DNA of 64,000 bases from Adineta vaga (Eukaryota > Rotifera). The translations under genes were made by a program, and so were the position numbers. The stretch covers positions 3,472,001 through 3,536,000 of the forward strand of contig CP075493.1 in NCBI GenBank assembly GCA_021613535.1, read 5' to 3'. Within the stretch, counting starts at the first letter, position 1. Each line of letters begins with the position of its first letter. Below, piece after piece: positions 22,990 to 34,222 of the stretch. Below the pieces are notes generated by a model. The model was not told the origin of the DNA and made no database searches. It saw only the letters and a list, made by a program, of their open reading frames with translations.

Positions 22990-25360
22990 CATGTTGTTAC
23001 ACAACAGCAAACGATCGTACAAAAGATAAATAATGTTTAGTTGAATGAATTAAAAAAACAAAGCACAAATATTATTTCTCGATTTGAATTTTTTACGAAA
23101 AAAAACCATTAAGAATTTGTTAATAATGATGTGTATAGATGTAGTCATTTTGCTTCAAAGATTCGTTCGCTAATTTGTATTTTAAATATTCTCTTTTGTT
23201 TGTTTCATTTTCTTAAATGTTATTTTTAATGAACCATGAGTACCTTTTCATATAATATATTTACAATTAGGATAAACTAGAAATTGAAATCATTAGTTAA
23301 AATGATCATTCTCATAATAATACAACATTGTTTCGTTTGAGAAGCTGAATGAATAATCAAAATAAAATCATAGAGTAAAGATGTGGATTCTGATATCAAT
23401 ACAAACCAAAACGTCTGAAGTAATGGAGACGGAAAACTAATTTTCTAAGGCTATGATTAATAGATTAGGATAGTATTGATATATACATAGATGAAAAATG
23501 ACAAAAACAGCAGTCTACTGTTTGTTTTTTGAAAGATGATTAAACGATGATTACTGAAAATAATAATTTTTCATGGATTTGTACTTTAAAAAAAAAAGAT
23601 AATGTTTTCATTTTATTTGATACATTATTCCATCAACTGAAAAATAAAATACAGTCATTTATTTAGAGATGGAAACTATGAAACCTTAATAGAACAATTT
23701 TCTTACGAACATTTCTAAACAAGTCATCGAATTGATATTAAAAAACGTTCGTCATGTTCTTTCTTCTTTGATAATCATTTAGTCTAACAGATAATTTGTG
23801 TTTGTTGATCAGGTGTCACATATTTTCTCATCATCAACACTTTCTCATTAGTTTCACATCATCGTTATCATTTAATGCTCATCAAAAGATTAGTTCGAAT
23901 GTCGTCTCTTAGTCTTATTTTCTTTTCCATCGAAAGAAAATGATAAGAGTGTTAAGTTAATAGTAGTTAGTCTTAAGGGCACATATTATCATTGATGCGC
24001 GAGTGCGAATGCATTATGACTATGTGAGAGAAGAACTCCCTATATGTTGATTATTGGAAGATCGATGTTCATTTTAATCATCGATTGTGTCTAACATTAG
24101 ATGATTTCTTTTCTTTTAAATAAATAATTTGATTATTAATATTCAAGATCGATAGGGTAATAATTCTCAATTGATCGAAGAAATTCAAATCTCCAATGTA
24201 TTTTTGTTCCGTCTTCCTTCATTCAATCTTGTGCGTGTTCGAAGTATATCAAAAACAAATTAAATCAACGTTTTTTTTTAATTCTTCGATCATTTTATCA
24301 ATAAGGATATACACATATCGATCATACTACACAATCACTAATTACTCAAAACATTCCGAACAATGATATATATATATAGATATGAGAAAGAAAAGAAACG
24401 AAGAAATCACGTACGAACAATGATGAGTGATTGAAATAAATACACATATATAGATTTCAATCAAGTTATTCGATGATCGATTACTTTTTGTTAGTTGATC
24501 AGCTACGAAATAGAAAAGATGAAATGTACATGAAGACAAGATCTTTCTCTTTCTAATCAATGAAATATTCAAGAATTGAATCGAATGTTCAGATATCTTT
24601 CACTTTTTTCCTCTAGCAATGCATATTTCTCTTGATACCGATAACGATCATATGCGTTTGATTCTGTCTCTCTTCTTTTTTGTATTGATTGATGAGCAAA
24701 CTATCGTCATCATGTTTACACGACGAATAGATATTATTTTAATCGAGTTAGTCGCTTATCATATACTCTTTAGATGTGCGTGTTCATGAAGGCGTAGTTT
24801 TACTTGTCATCAATAGTATATGTAGATATATATATGCGCGCATATGTACACGAATGAATGGTATACCCTGTCATTTTCGTCGGCACGAGAGCTCAAAAGA
24901 AAAGATCTCGAAAATGATCCTTCGTGATAAATAATAAAATCGATCAAATATCAAATTAGTTTCAATGATTCTCTCAATCATAACATTTTCTTGTCTTTTC
25001 TCATCTAGACAGTCTTTTTCACATCTGTGCAAACCAATAGCTAACCTTTTCATTATTGACTTGCTTAATTTCCAGATGATTATTTTGTTCCTAATCGGTT
25101 TTCCAGAATAAGAACTTTCTATCTTTGTCTTTCTTCATTTCTTTGATGTACTAGTCTATTCATCTAACTACTCTTGTTCGTCATCAGTTATACTTTACTA
25201 CAGCATAAGTATCTTTTTACATGATTGGTTCGACAAAACGATCGATGCATCTTATATTACATGAAAAGAAAGACGAACGAGGGGAGAGAAAAATATGTGA
25301 TTACAATTGACCAATCATATATCGAAAAAAAAAATTTGCAAGGCAAGTAGGAAAGAGAAA

Positions 25361-25363
<3 letters not shown>

Positions 25364-25396
<33 letters not shown>
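25364..25396. repeat. (AG)n microsatellite upstream of engrailed
   Basis: About 16 pure AG units, roughly 100 bp before the engrailed ATG. GA tracts can bind GAGA-type factors in promoters; function here is speculative. Confidence 0.85.
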
Positions 25397-25401
<5 letters not shown>

Positions 25402-25497
25402 GAAAACGAAAGAAAGTAATTTGCCTACATAGTCACTTAGTTATTTGATTCTAACTAGTAGAACTCGATACTTGTCAAAACAATTTTTTATTCTATT

Positions 25498-26148
25498 ATG
25501 GGTGCCGATGATCATCAATTATATCTTTCTTCACCTGATTCAACTTATTCTCGATCTTCATCATCATCATCATCAGCAGTTGTATTGAATAAAAAACAAT
25601 CAACAACAGTCAAATCTTTTCTTATATCGGATATATTAAAACCAACTTTCGGTCATCAAAATGATAAATGTAACATTCCGCTTTCGCCAACAACAACAAA
25701 TGATTCAACATCATCATCTTCAAATATAACTACACAACCAGAATTATTACCTGCATGGGTATTTTGTACTCGTTATTCAGATCGACCATCAGCAGGTATA
25801 TATGAAAAGAATTATTCAAATCAAACCCAATACATATTGATTTTAGGTCCACGTGCAAGAAAATCAAAAGCTAATGATTTAATTGATTCAAAACGACCAC
25901 GAACAGCATTTACAAACAATCAATTGATACGTTTAAAAGATGAATTTGAACGTAGTAAATATTTAACTGGTGAACGTCGACAGATTCTTGCTAATGAATT
26001 AGGTTTAAATGAAGCTCAAATCAAGATTTGGTATCAAAATAAACGTGCAAAAATAAAGAAAACATCGGGTATACGAAATACTTTAGCTATGCAATTGATG
26101 GCACAAGGACTATATAATCATACTTCATCGAATAATAAAAACATTTAA
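25498..26148 (+). CDS. en: Engrailed homeodomain transcription factor
   Basis: Segment-polarity/neural patterning repressor of the engrailed class. Exons 25498-25795 and 25847-26148 give 199 residues. In order: a Ser-rich N-terminus; an EH1 Groucho-binding motif ([12 protein letters not shown], residues 41-52); EH2/EH3 ([17 protein letters not shown], the PBX/Exd-contact Trp region); the intron; then GPRARKSK, the homeodomain (RPRTAF to [13 protein letters not shown]), and EH5 ([14 protein letters not shown]). All five engrailed-class homologies are present, so the class is certain. Homeodomain residue 49 is Tyr (WYQN) where Phe is nearly universal. The 51-nt intron is a multiple of three and lacks stops, so the whole region reads open without splicing; family alignment supports removing it. 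Confidence 0.97.
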   Translation: MGADDHQLYLSSPDSTYSRSSSSSSSAVVLNKKQSTTVKSFLISDILKPTFGHQNDKCNIPLSPTTTNDSTSSSSNITTQPELLPAWVFCTRYSDRPSAGIYEKNYSNQTQYILILGPRARKSKANDLIDSKRPRTAFTNNQLIRLKDEFERSKYLTGERRQILANELGLNEAQIKIWYQNKRAKIKKTSGIRNTLAMQLMAQGLYNHTSSNNKNI

Positions 26149-27142
26149 ATCCAAAGACTTCGAGGCAAGCAAAGATCATTTTTCGTCTTCGTCTGTTTCA
26201 TTTTCTTTTATGTAAACTTCTAGTCAAACAGTTTTTTTCTCTTCTTCTTCTTCTTTATTGTACAGCGAACAAAATATAACAAAAGTGATTTTCTTTGTAG
26301 CAACTGTTGATTATAATCGATCATTGGAATTCATCTGTACAGGTATCTATGATTGTTAGTCGGAACGATTGATTGAAAATGAGATTGTTTTTATGACTTG
26401 AACAGATCTTTTTCACTTCTGTTAATTCGATAAATATAGCGTATAGACAAAGAGAGAGAGAATGTTGATTATACAGTGGCTCAAGGGAAATTTTAAATTG
26501 TAGCTTTCTTCTTGGTCGTCGTCGTCATCATCATTTTTTTCACTTTAATTCTAATCGATCTATGGCGGCAATGAATGACTCGGCATATGAATGTTTAATG
26601 AGTATGAACAATCTAGTTGAACTATGCACGAACATATTATGTCGTGCAAAAGTTTAAGACAAACATCAAGTAGATTATTGCTTTTAGGATTTATTGTCAC
26701 TTAATATCTTACCTTGAATACAATTTTATTACGTTTCTCATGATTGATTAGAAAATATTAAATAAAATATCTAATATCGCTGATGATTATCTCTAGGTAG
26801 TTCGAATAGAAACAAATGAAAGGACAAGAAGAGTATACATATGCGTTTGTGTTGAGAAAAGGAAGAAAAAATAGTAATATTGAATCAGTATATTCATCCA
26901 AAAAAACAAACAAAATGAGAAGAAAAAATTATTTACATGATTTATATAAACTACGCATAAAGTTTCGTTCATTCGGTTATTTTTGCCTCATATGAAGTCT
27001 TTAATTTAAAAAAAAAATAAAGAAAACAATATTTCATTTCAATCACTGAGAAAATGCAAAAGAAAGGAGAAAGAAATAATAAATAACGAGATAATACTAT
27101 TGTGTACATGGCGAGATTTCGCTATTTTCTGTCATTGTTTTT
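26149..27142. other. Convergent intergenic region
   Basis: About 1 kb between the 3' ends of engrailed (plus) and the FAM149-like gene (minus). No coding signal. Confidence 0.6.
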
Positions 27143-29214
27143 TTACCAAATATGTGGCGCAGATAATTTAAGAATACTTGGCGATGGTGGAGGACGAGTT
27201 TTCGTTGTTAATAAAGGTCTTTTTTGATGTTGTTGTTGTGTACGAGATATAACTGTAGTTCGAAGTGAAGTCGATGGAGCAGGTGTAGTTGTTATCGAAC
27301 GTGTAGGACTTGTTGAAGAGAGATTATTGAAATCTTTATGATTATTAATGGATGAGATTGATAATGGACGAGATATTCGTTGAAGTTTATTGATATTCAC
27401 TGGAATGCGTAATTTAACCGCAGACGAAGGATTTGATCCAACACTTGTGCCACTGACAGCTCGTGTTGCTGATGGAATTGATTCGATCATACCTGAATTT
27501 GCTGTTGTTGAACGATTGATTGTTGCTTGATCAGTATTAATCAAACGTTCGATATTTATGGGTGGTAAACGAGTATTTGGTGCTTCAGTATGAGATGTTG
27601 TTGTTGCTGAACGATATCGATAATTCGATGAACTTTGTCGTAAAGGATTTTGAGATGTTGTATGGATTGTTAATTGATTTGCTGATGAATTCGTTACAGC
27701 TGTACCAATTAAAGATATTTGTTGTTGATTTCGTTTATCAATAGCTAAAGAAGTTGGTATTCGTTCTGTTGCAAGTAATGTCGATGATGTTTTTGGTTTT
27801 CTTGGTGATGCAGGTGGATTTAGATTTGAATTTGTCGTATGTAAACGTGTAACAAGTAATAAACCTTTCATATCAGGATCAGGCGTAGAACGATAGGGTG
27901 TTGATGATATTTGTAATTGAGTATTCGTAACGGAAGGATAAGAAAAACGATTTTGTGACAAAGAATGTGGTGGTAAAGAATTCGGTCGTAGTTTTCGACG
28001 AAGTTTAATAGAACTTCTTTCATAGAATAATTTTCCATATCGTTCTAAAAGTGGTTGTTGATCGGAGAGAAATTTTTGAAGTAATTTAGTAGCAAGAGAA
28101 TTTACAATACTATCTTTCATACATTTAACTAATGATTGTGGATTACGAGAATGTCTATGCCGTTGTTTCATAGGATTATGTATGGAGAAATCAGATGAAT
28201 GATCATCATCATCTTCATCATCATCATCGTCATCATCAGTATCGAATGTATTAGCACCAGTTCCACCATTCTGATCATCTAACATTGTATTAGTTGAATC
28301 ACTATCATCTAAATCAGAATTGTTAGATAATTCAGATCCTTCAATTGAATTTATGGAAGAACGACCAGACGTTTTATCATTTACAAGTACCTAAAATTCA
28401 TATAAGACTATTCGATTTCACATAAATTCTATAGCTTTAAGAGATTATCGCAAATTAGAAGTACGAATCAATAAACTAATGAATAGAACAATCGTTCTCG
28501 ATATCATTTTATGACGTCATATAAGACTTATCCAAGTAAATAATTCAATCTGTTACTATAACATAATGATTTAATACCAAATAAAAACTCCTATTATCTC
28601 AAGGTAAAACTCTACCTAATATTTACATGTTAAATGTTGACATTTTATTCAACGTGATGTCTATCGAGACAATGAAATACCATAATCGGAAGAAATATTT
28701 TATTAATTTAATAACGTAAATATATTCTGTAAATATCTCTTATACATCAATCAATTTCTATGACTGAACGATATTCATTCAAATGAATAAAATGATCTAA
28801 AGTGTCTAAAGATTTTGTGTTCTCGAATAAGACTTTCATCCTATAAGTATGAAATCTACGTACATTCAATTCATTGGAATTTGATGTGGAAATTTTCGAA
28901 TTACTAATGAATAGATCAAATGTAGATGATGATGTTGTCGTTGTATCAAGATTAGTTTCATCTTTATATACTGATGTTAAATGCATTGTTGATTGCTTTT
29001 CAATTTGTTGTACTCGACCACGAATTCGAAAATGTGGTCTACTTGACCATTCTTCACAAATTTTTTTAATCGATGAACGTTTTGCTTTTTCTTCATTGTA
29101 TAAAACAGCATCGATTTCTTCGAATTCTCTCCTTGAGCGTCCATTTGTTTCACGAGCATCATCTTCATTATAACCTGATAAAAGACTTGAGCCACTCACC
29201 GAACGAGAACACAT
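27143..29214 (-). CDS. FAM149-like (DUF3719) protein
   Basis: Two exons fit: 28864-29214 and 27143-28390 (532 residues), joined in phase 0 across a 473-nt intron. The N-terminal segment FEEIDAVLYNEEKAKRSS followed by ICEEWSSRPHFRIRGR resembles the FAM149 start (Glu-Ile-Asp, Leu-Tyr, Glu-Trp, Pro-His-hydrophobic-Arg). FAM149B1 is ciliary in vertebrates. The second exon carries an Asp-rich run, a helical stretch (LVKCMKDSIVNSLATKLLQK) and a long Ser/Thr/Pro-rich low-complexity tail. Recognition rests mainly on the short N-terminal motif, so it could be a different family. The start is the first ATG; a GGTGAGTG sequence just inside exon 1 looks donor-like but the frame stays open past it. Confidence 0.5.
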
Positions 29215-29841
29215 ATTAATGAATGGTTGCTATTATTCTTTTCTTTTTTTTCTCTCTCTCTTGTAAAAAAAATTTTCAACAGAACAAATGACGAAACTAA
29301 GAAACGAAAAAAAAAGCCTGTATGGTAAAAATCGAACGAAGAAAAGAAAGAAAATGATCATACGTAAAACCAGGAAGATTAGTTCACATTGTTTGTTAAA
29401 TGAACAAATGTACGAAGAAACTCTTCTTTCTTTGTCTTTCTATTATTTGTCTAAATAACAAATACATCACAAAGTGAATAAGAGGTTTTAAAAATAACAA
29501 AAACAAATAACTACTTTACATAGAAAGAAAAGTAATCTCTGCTGTCTATATTTATAAATTTGGACACTCAAAATGATTGTTAGAAAGAAGAAAAATGCGT
29601 TTGGTTTTCTTTCTTGATTGGCATATTATACTACGTGACAAATGTTATTTATTCATTTTAAATCAGCCATTACTACAGATCATTCAAGAGAGATTGCTAG
29701 GAATTCAATAAATATAATGCAAAAGAAAAGATTCTAAATAAAATATAGAAGTTTTGAAATAAATCTTTATTAAATTTTGATAATATATATTTCAATTCAA
29801 AAGTTTTTATACGATAGATGTCGCATCCTTCAAATTGATTA
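29215..29841. other. Intergenic between two minus-strand genes
   Basis: Promoter side of the FAM149-like gene and 3' flank of the EF-hand-like gene. Nothing distinctive is seen. Confidence 0.5.
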
Positions 29842-31119
29842 TTATAAAACAAGTTGCATATGTTGATCAAGTAATGAATTTTCTCGAAAACGAAATAATA
29901 TTTGTCCATGATCAAGACATGATTCAATATAAATAATCGATGGTAAAAGAGCGAGAAAATCTAGACGATTAATTTTAAGAATCTTAATATTTGGTATCAC
30001 ATATTGTAATTCAGTTGCAATACGTTCAATTTTTTCATTGTTTCTTCGTTTCAAAATTATCTCAAGAAGATTTTCATATATTATATATTCTCTCTTTGAT
30101 AAACATTGATTATTAAATTCTTCCAATAATTCAAGTACATCATCATGATAATAATTAAAATCAACATCATCAAGATATGTTTTCCATAACATTGGACTGG
30201 ACGCAAGGTATAGAAATAAAAGTTTATCAGTTGAACACTGTAGATGACGAATTTACTTACTCTTGTTTACCGATGATTTCAACAATAATAGCTATAGCAT
30301 AGAATTCTTGTAAACCGAAATAAGTTGTACCACTGATCACATCATATAACTCGAAATAAGGAATATGATAAAATGCTTGTTTTGATTTCGAAAGATTGAC
30401 TTACTACACGAAAAAATGTCATTTGAGCATGAGGAAAATTAGCTGGTAAACATTTTTGTACTTGTGGATAAAATAAATGTCTGAATAGATTGAACTAGAA
30501 TGAAGGAAAAGTTAACTTTTCAATCGTTTTACCCATCTCGATCAGTATCAAGTGTATTGAATAAATGATTCAGTCGAGTTCGTGCTATTTCACTAAGTAA
30601 AGATCCAACATCCATACCCTAATTAAAAGTTAAATGAATATGAATTCTCCTCTTTAATGAAAATAGAAAACCTGAAGTGGTCGAGAAGATCTTGTTGGTT
30701 CATATTCTTCATTACCATTATAGATTGTCGATCGGCTAAAAGCACTTCCAATTCTTGGTGATTTACATTTTAATGTTGTTTTTTGTGAAAGATTCTCTTT
30801 CATAATATGATCTTTGATGACTGCTAAATGTGCTGTTGATGCAACAGGTTGAAAATGATCACGAGGTGAATATTGTTTGATAATCAACGCTGTTGTTATT
30901 TTCGAATGTCTTGAAAATCGAAAAAAGAAAAGAAATGAAAACCATAGAATTGGAAATAACAAAATCGTACGATAGATCATTTGGTTTTGTCTTTGATAAT
31001 TTTCTATTGATAACATTGGGTAATTTGATGGGAAGAGTATTTTGTTGTTTTGATCTTCTAAATGAAAGATTTCTTTGAGTTTGCCGAGCGATGATATCTC
31101 GTTTTGACAAGTGTAGCAT
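29842..31119 (-). CDS. Uncharacterised protein with one EF-hand-like loop
   Basis: Six exons fit frame and splice sites: 30971-31119, 30672-30909, 30533-30618, 30405-30480, 30261-30349 and 29842-30196 (330 residues). The N-terminal third is basic and Ser-rich. The middle contains LFNTLDTDRDGHLFYPQVQKCL, an EF-hand-like helix-loop-helix with Asp at positions 1, 3 and 5 and Gly at 6, but Gln instead of Glu at 12, so calcium binding may be weak. The C-terminal part is helical (WKTYLDDVDFNYYHDD, EFNNQCLSKREYIIYENLLE). I do not recognise the family. No signal peptide or membrane helix is apparent in this spliced product. The exon 3/4 junction uses a second AG a few bases downstream of the first to stay in frame. 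Confidence 0.6.
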
Positions 31120-31546
31120 TTCAATTTATAAATGGTTGATTTTCTTGACTGAATAAACGAAACGCAAACAAAATCAATAAGAGAGAGAGAGAGCACGAGA
31201 GAACGAGAGAAAAGAAAACGGTTGAGACATTTCATTTTCAAACAAAAATAAATAAATCAATTTACTGTATGATCAATGAAAGATTTTTTTGCTAAAATCA
31301 GGTAACATGGTGAAAAAGAAAAGTAAACTTGTGTTAGTAACATTTATTTTTTCAGCTGAAAAAGTTTTCGATTGATATAACATAGCAAACAGCTGATGAT
31401 TACAAGATACCTTATAAGTAATCAAACATACATACAATTCTGTATAAACAGTTGAATATATTTCAATTGTCTGCTTTTATTTCTTAATTGATCATTTTCA
31501 CAAAAACAACAACAATAATAACAACAACAAAAGCATATTCGTTCTA
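31120..31546. other. Intergenic
   Basis: AT-rich with an AG-rich simple repeat at 31183-31212 and ACA/ATA-rich sequence near 31500-31530. No gene seen. Confidence 0.5.
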
Positions 31547-32194
31547 CAGTAGAACTTCCACATATATGGGCACTCTTCGGACTTTTTCAAATCGCCCATT
31601 TAATGGAGGTGCCCTTGTTATAGAGGTTTTTGTAAAAGGCATGCATAAATCTTCTCTCCAGTTTGCGAGACAGGAACTAGTCGTACATATTTATAATTAA
31701 TGTTATTTCTCCTTCAGCTTATCAGTATTTTATTCTAGTCATCAGAGATGTTGTGCCTAACTAAGTTTCTTTTTTATTTTGATCTTATCAAGCGTAAGAA
31801 AGTTATGTGTGGTCATTGGTAGTTGATTTCATGTCATAATGTGCATTCACCTACCTATTTATATACTCTTATTATGGAGTACATAATAAGAGATGTATAG
31901 ATGTGTACTAATTTTTCTCTCACGTCAGACGAGTTATTCGTTTATTTTATTGACGGAACAAAAGAAAGCGATAGAATAAGGAACAAAAACATGATTCATA
32001 TATTAAGGGTGTGCCCATGTAAGAGAGGTTCAACTAGACAAAATGGACTAAAACTAGTGCCCACTGCTCAGAAGTGGGAGGTGCCCTTGTTATAGAGGTT
32101 CATTTCCAGCAAAAACGTGTCGGTCGTTCTGCTAAGTGACCACATAGGCGAGGTGCCCTTGTTACAGAGGTGCCCACATAGAGAAGTTCTACTG
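31547..32194. mobile_element. Non-autonomous pogo/Tigger-like Tc1-mariner element (MITE)
   Basis: A 648-bp element with inverted termini. The left end starts CAGTAGAACTTC and, read in reverse complement, so does the right end; similarity continues through a TGGGCAC block. It is flanked by TA on both sides (31545-31546 and 32195-32196), the target-site duplication of the Tc1/mariner superfamily. CAGT(A/G)GAAC termini are typical of pogo/Tigger elements. The subterminal phrase GGTGCCCTTGTTATAGAGGT recurs near 31609, 32080 and, with one change, 32151. No intact transposase frame is present. Confidence 0.85.
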
Positions 32195-32205
32195 TATTCT
32201 TCTTT

Positions 32206-34026
32206 CTATAATTTCTGCATATCTTCTGCAATACTGTCATTTTTCACTTGTTCATCATTACTAATTATTAATTTTCCAGTTGTATTCAATGATTTTTCTA
32301 TTTCTTTACGTTTCTGATATTTACGTATTTGATTTCGTATAATTAAAACAATCCAAAATGGTTTCGTTGATAAAAGTGCTACAATCATGGGCACAATCAT
32401 TGCTTGTGTTGCATATGGTTCAGGAAATGAATACATCATAATCAGAAATGCAATACTTGTACTTTGTATTCCAGCTTCAATTCCAATTGTTTTTATATGT
32501 GTCCAACTTAACTGACTCATCCATGCTATGATTCCACCAAAGATAAAACCTAAAAATGGTAATAATGGTGCTGTTAATATTGTATGTAAATCAATCATGC
32601 GAAATAAATGCCAATAGGTAATAGCACTAAATGTAAGAAAAAATATCAAAACACATATCATTAATGGTTTGACATGTTTTTGAGCAAATGGACGAGTTTT
32701 AGGAAAGAAATGACTGATACCTATACCAATACTATAGGGAACAACAACCATTGCTAATGTCCGTAGTAGTACAAGAAACGGAACAGTGATAGAAAGTTCA
32801 TTTGTATATAATCGACCCAAAGTATAAAAATAAAGTGGCATCATAATAAACGATGTTGCAATTGAAACAAATGACATAACAGCAGATAAATTTACATCAC
32901 CATCGAATATAACCGTCCATTGATTAGATGCACCACTACCTAGAATGAATGTTTGTCGTTCTCTATTTGTCTAGGATATGAATAAAAAAAGAATTTACCT
33001 GGACAACATCCGATAACAAATAGAGCCAAACTATTTAATGGTGTATAATGAAAAAGTTTGGCAATAGCCATAGCAAGAAATGGCATTAAACCATATTGTG
33101 CAACAAAACCAACAATAACAGGTGTTGGCTTTTTCAAAATATTGATAATAACATTTGTATCAAGTAGAATTCCCATGATTATAGATATTCCTGTAACTAT
33201 GAATGGAATAAGAATAGGAAAGATTTTATCAATATGACGTTGAGGTTTTGAAACAAGCAGATTTAATATTCGAGTTTGTGAAATCGTTCGATCATCATTA
33301 TAGAATATATCTATATGAAATGTTAAATTTGTCACACCAATTTTATCACCTTTCATTAACCATCGAGAAATAATTGGTGAATTTTTTGTTGCATTTTGTT
33401 TCACATTAATTAATGTGGGTGAAGGATATGCATTGAATACGTGACTAAGACCATATTTATGAGGCACTAAAGAAAAACAAATACTCAAATTAAATTTTAA
33501 AAACATCTATTTAGAAGAAAGTATATTTTATCATTGTTCTTATCATAGTAACGTCATCGTAAAACAAGATTCTATTTCTGTGTTAATATTGTCCTTTAAA
33601 GCACGTACCTATTGTGCCTTTCAAACATTTCTTTTTAATTACTCGTTTAACTAGAAAAACGTTTTCTAATTGATAACAATACTTACAAATATATAAATCT
33701 TCAATTAAGACATTATTTCCAGATCTTGTCGATGTTACAACATCTTTTTCTATTGTCGCAATATCTGGATTAGTTGATGTTACTTGTAATTTAAAACCAA
33801 TTACATCACTTTTACTACGATTTGAAAGGCGAAGATCATTGGAATTTACTTGTATTGTTATATAACTTTGTTGAAATAATGGTACTTCGTAAGATTTCTT
33901 ATGAACAGGTAAAAGTTCACTAATATTTTCATTTTTACTCTTCTCAATGAATAATTCTAAATTGTGAACACATTTAATAACTGCTAGAAAGAATAGCACA
34001 CCTTTTAGCACTTGTTGTGACAACAT
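32206..34026 (-). CDS. SLC10-family (bile acid:sodium symporter-like) carrier with large N-terminal ectodomain
   Basis: Multi-pass membrane carrier. Exons 33609-34026, 32999-33466 and 32206-32939 give 539 residues. A signal peptide (MLSQQVLKGVLFFLAVIKCV) and an extracellular beta-rich domain of about 200 residues precede some nine hydrophobic helices. The family signature GCCPGSGASNQW spans the exon 2/3 junction, where SLC10 proteins carry a CCPGG-x-SN-type sodium-site motif. A second conserved region reads AGIQSTSIAFLIMM. The long ectodomain points to the SLC10A3/A5 (P3) branch rather than the classical bile-acid carriers. The tail is charged and cytosolic. The stop codon lies only 11 bp from the transposon edge, so that element sits in the 3'UTR. 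The substrate cannot be inferred. Confidence 0.85.
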
Positions 34027-34222
34027 TCTAACGACTGAATCGTATATATTCTCCTTTCTATCATTTTTATTTGTTCTGTTTTTTTTCCCGTGGGACTATT
34101 TTTCTTACAGAACGGGAAAAAAAAGAGCTAGAGACGAGATGAAGACAGTCCAAGGAAAGAGAATAGATGACGGTTCAAGATTATAATTATGCTCCGATGA
34201 ATTGAAATCAAGCAGTGATGTT

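Larger units (their letters stand above)
22784..25497. other. Gene-free region between LEA-like gene and engrailed
   Basis: About 2.7 kb. Its left end is the LEA-like 3'UTR (AATAAA near 22829, CT repeat at 22969-22989). No coding exon is evident in the rest, which probably contains engrailed regulatory DNA. Confidence 0.55.

Noticed and set aside
25498-26148. Engrailed as a single-exon gene
   Set aside because: The frame is open, but 25796-25846 has donor and acceptor sites and encodes residues absent from the engrailed family at a conserved junction, so it is an intron.
30893-31078. Hydrophobic alternative reading of the EF-hand-like gene's first exons as a membrane protein
   Set aside because: The hydrophobic stretch comes from reading through a T-rich intron (30910-30970); splicing with GTACGA and TTTTCAAG gives a continuous soluble frame.
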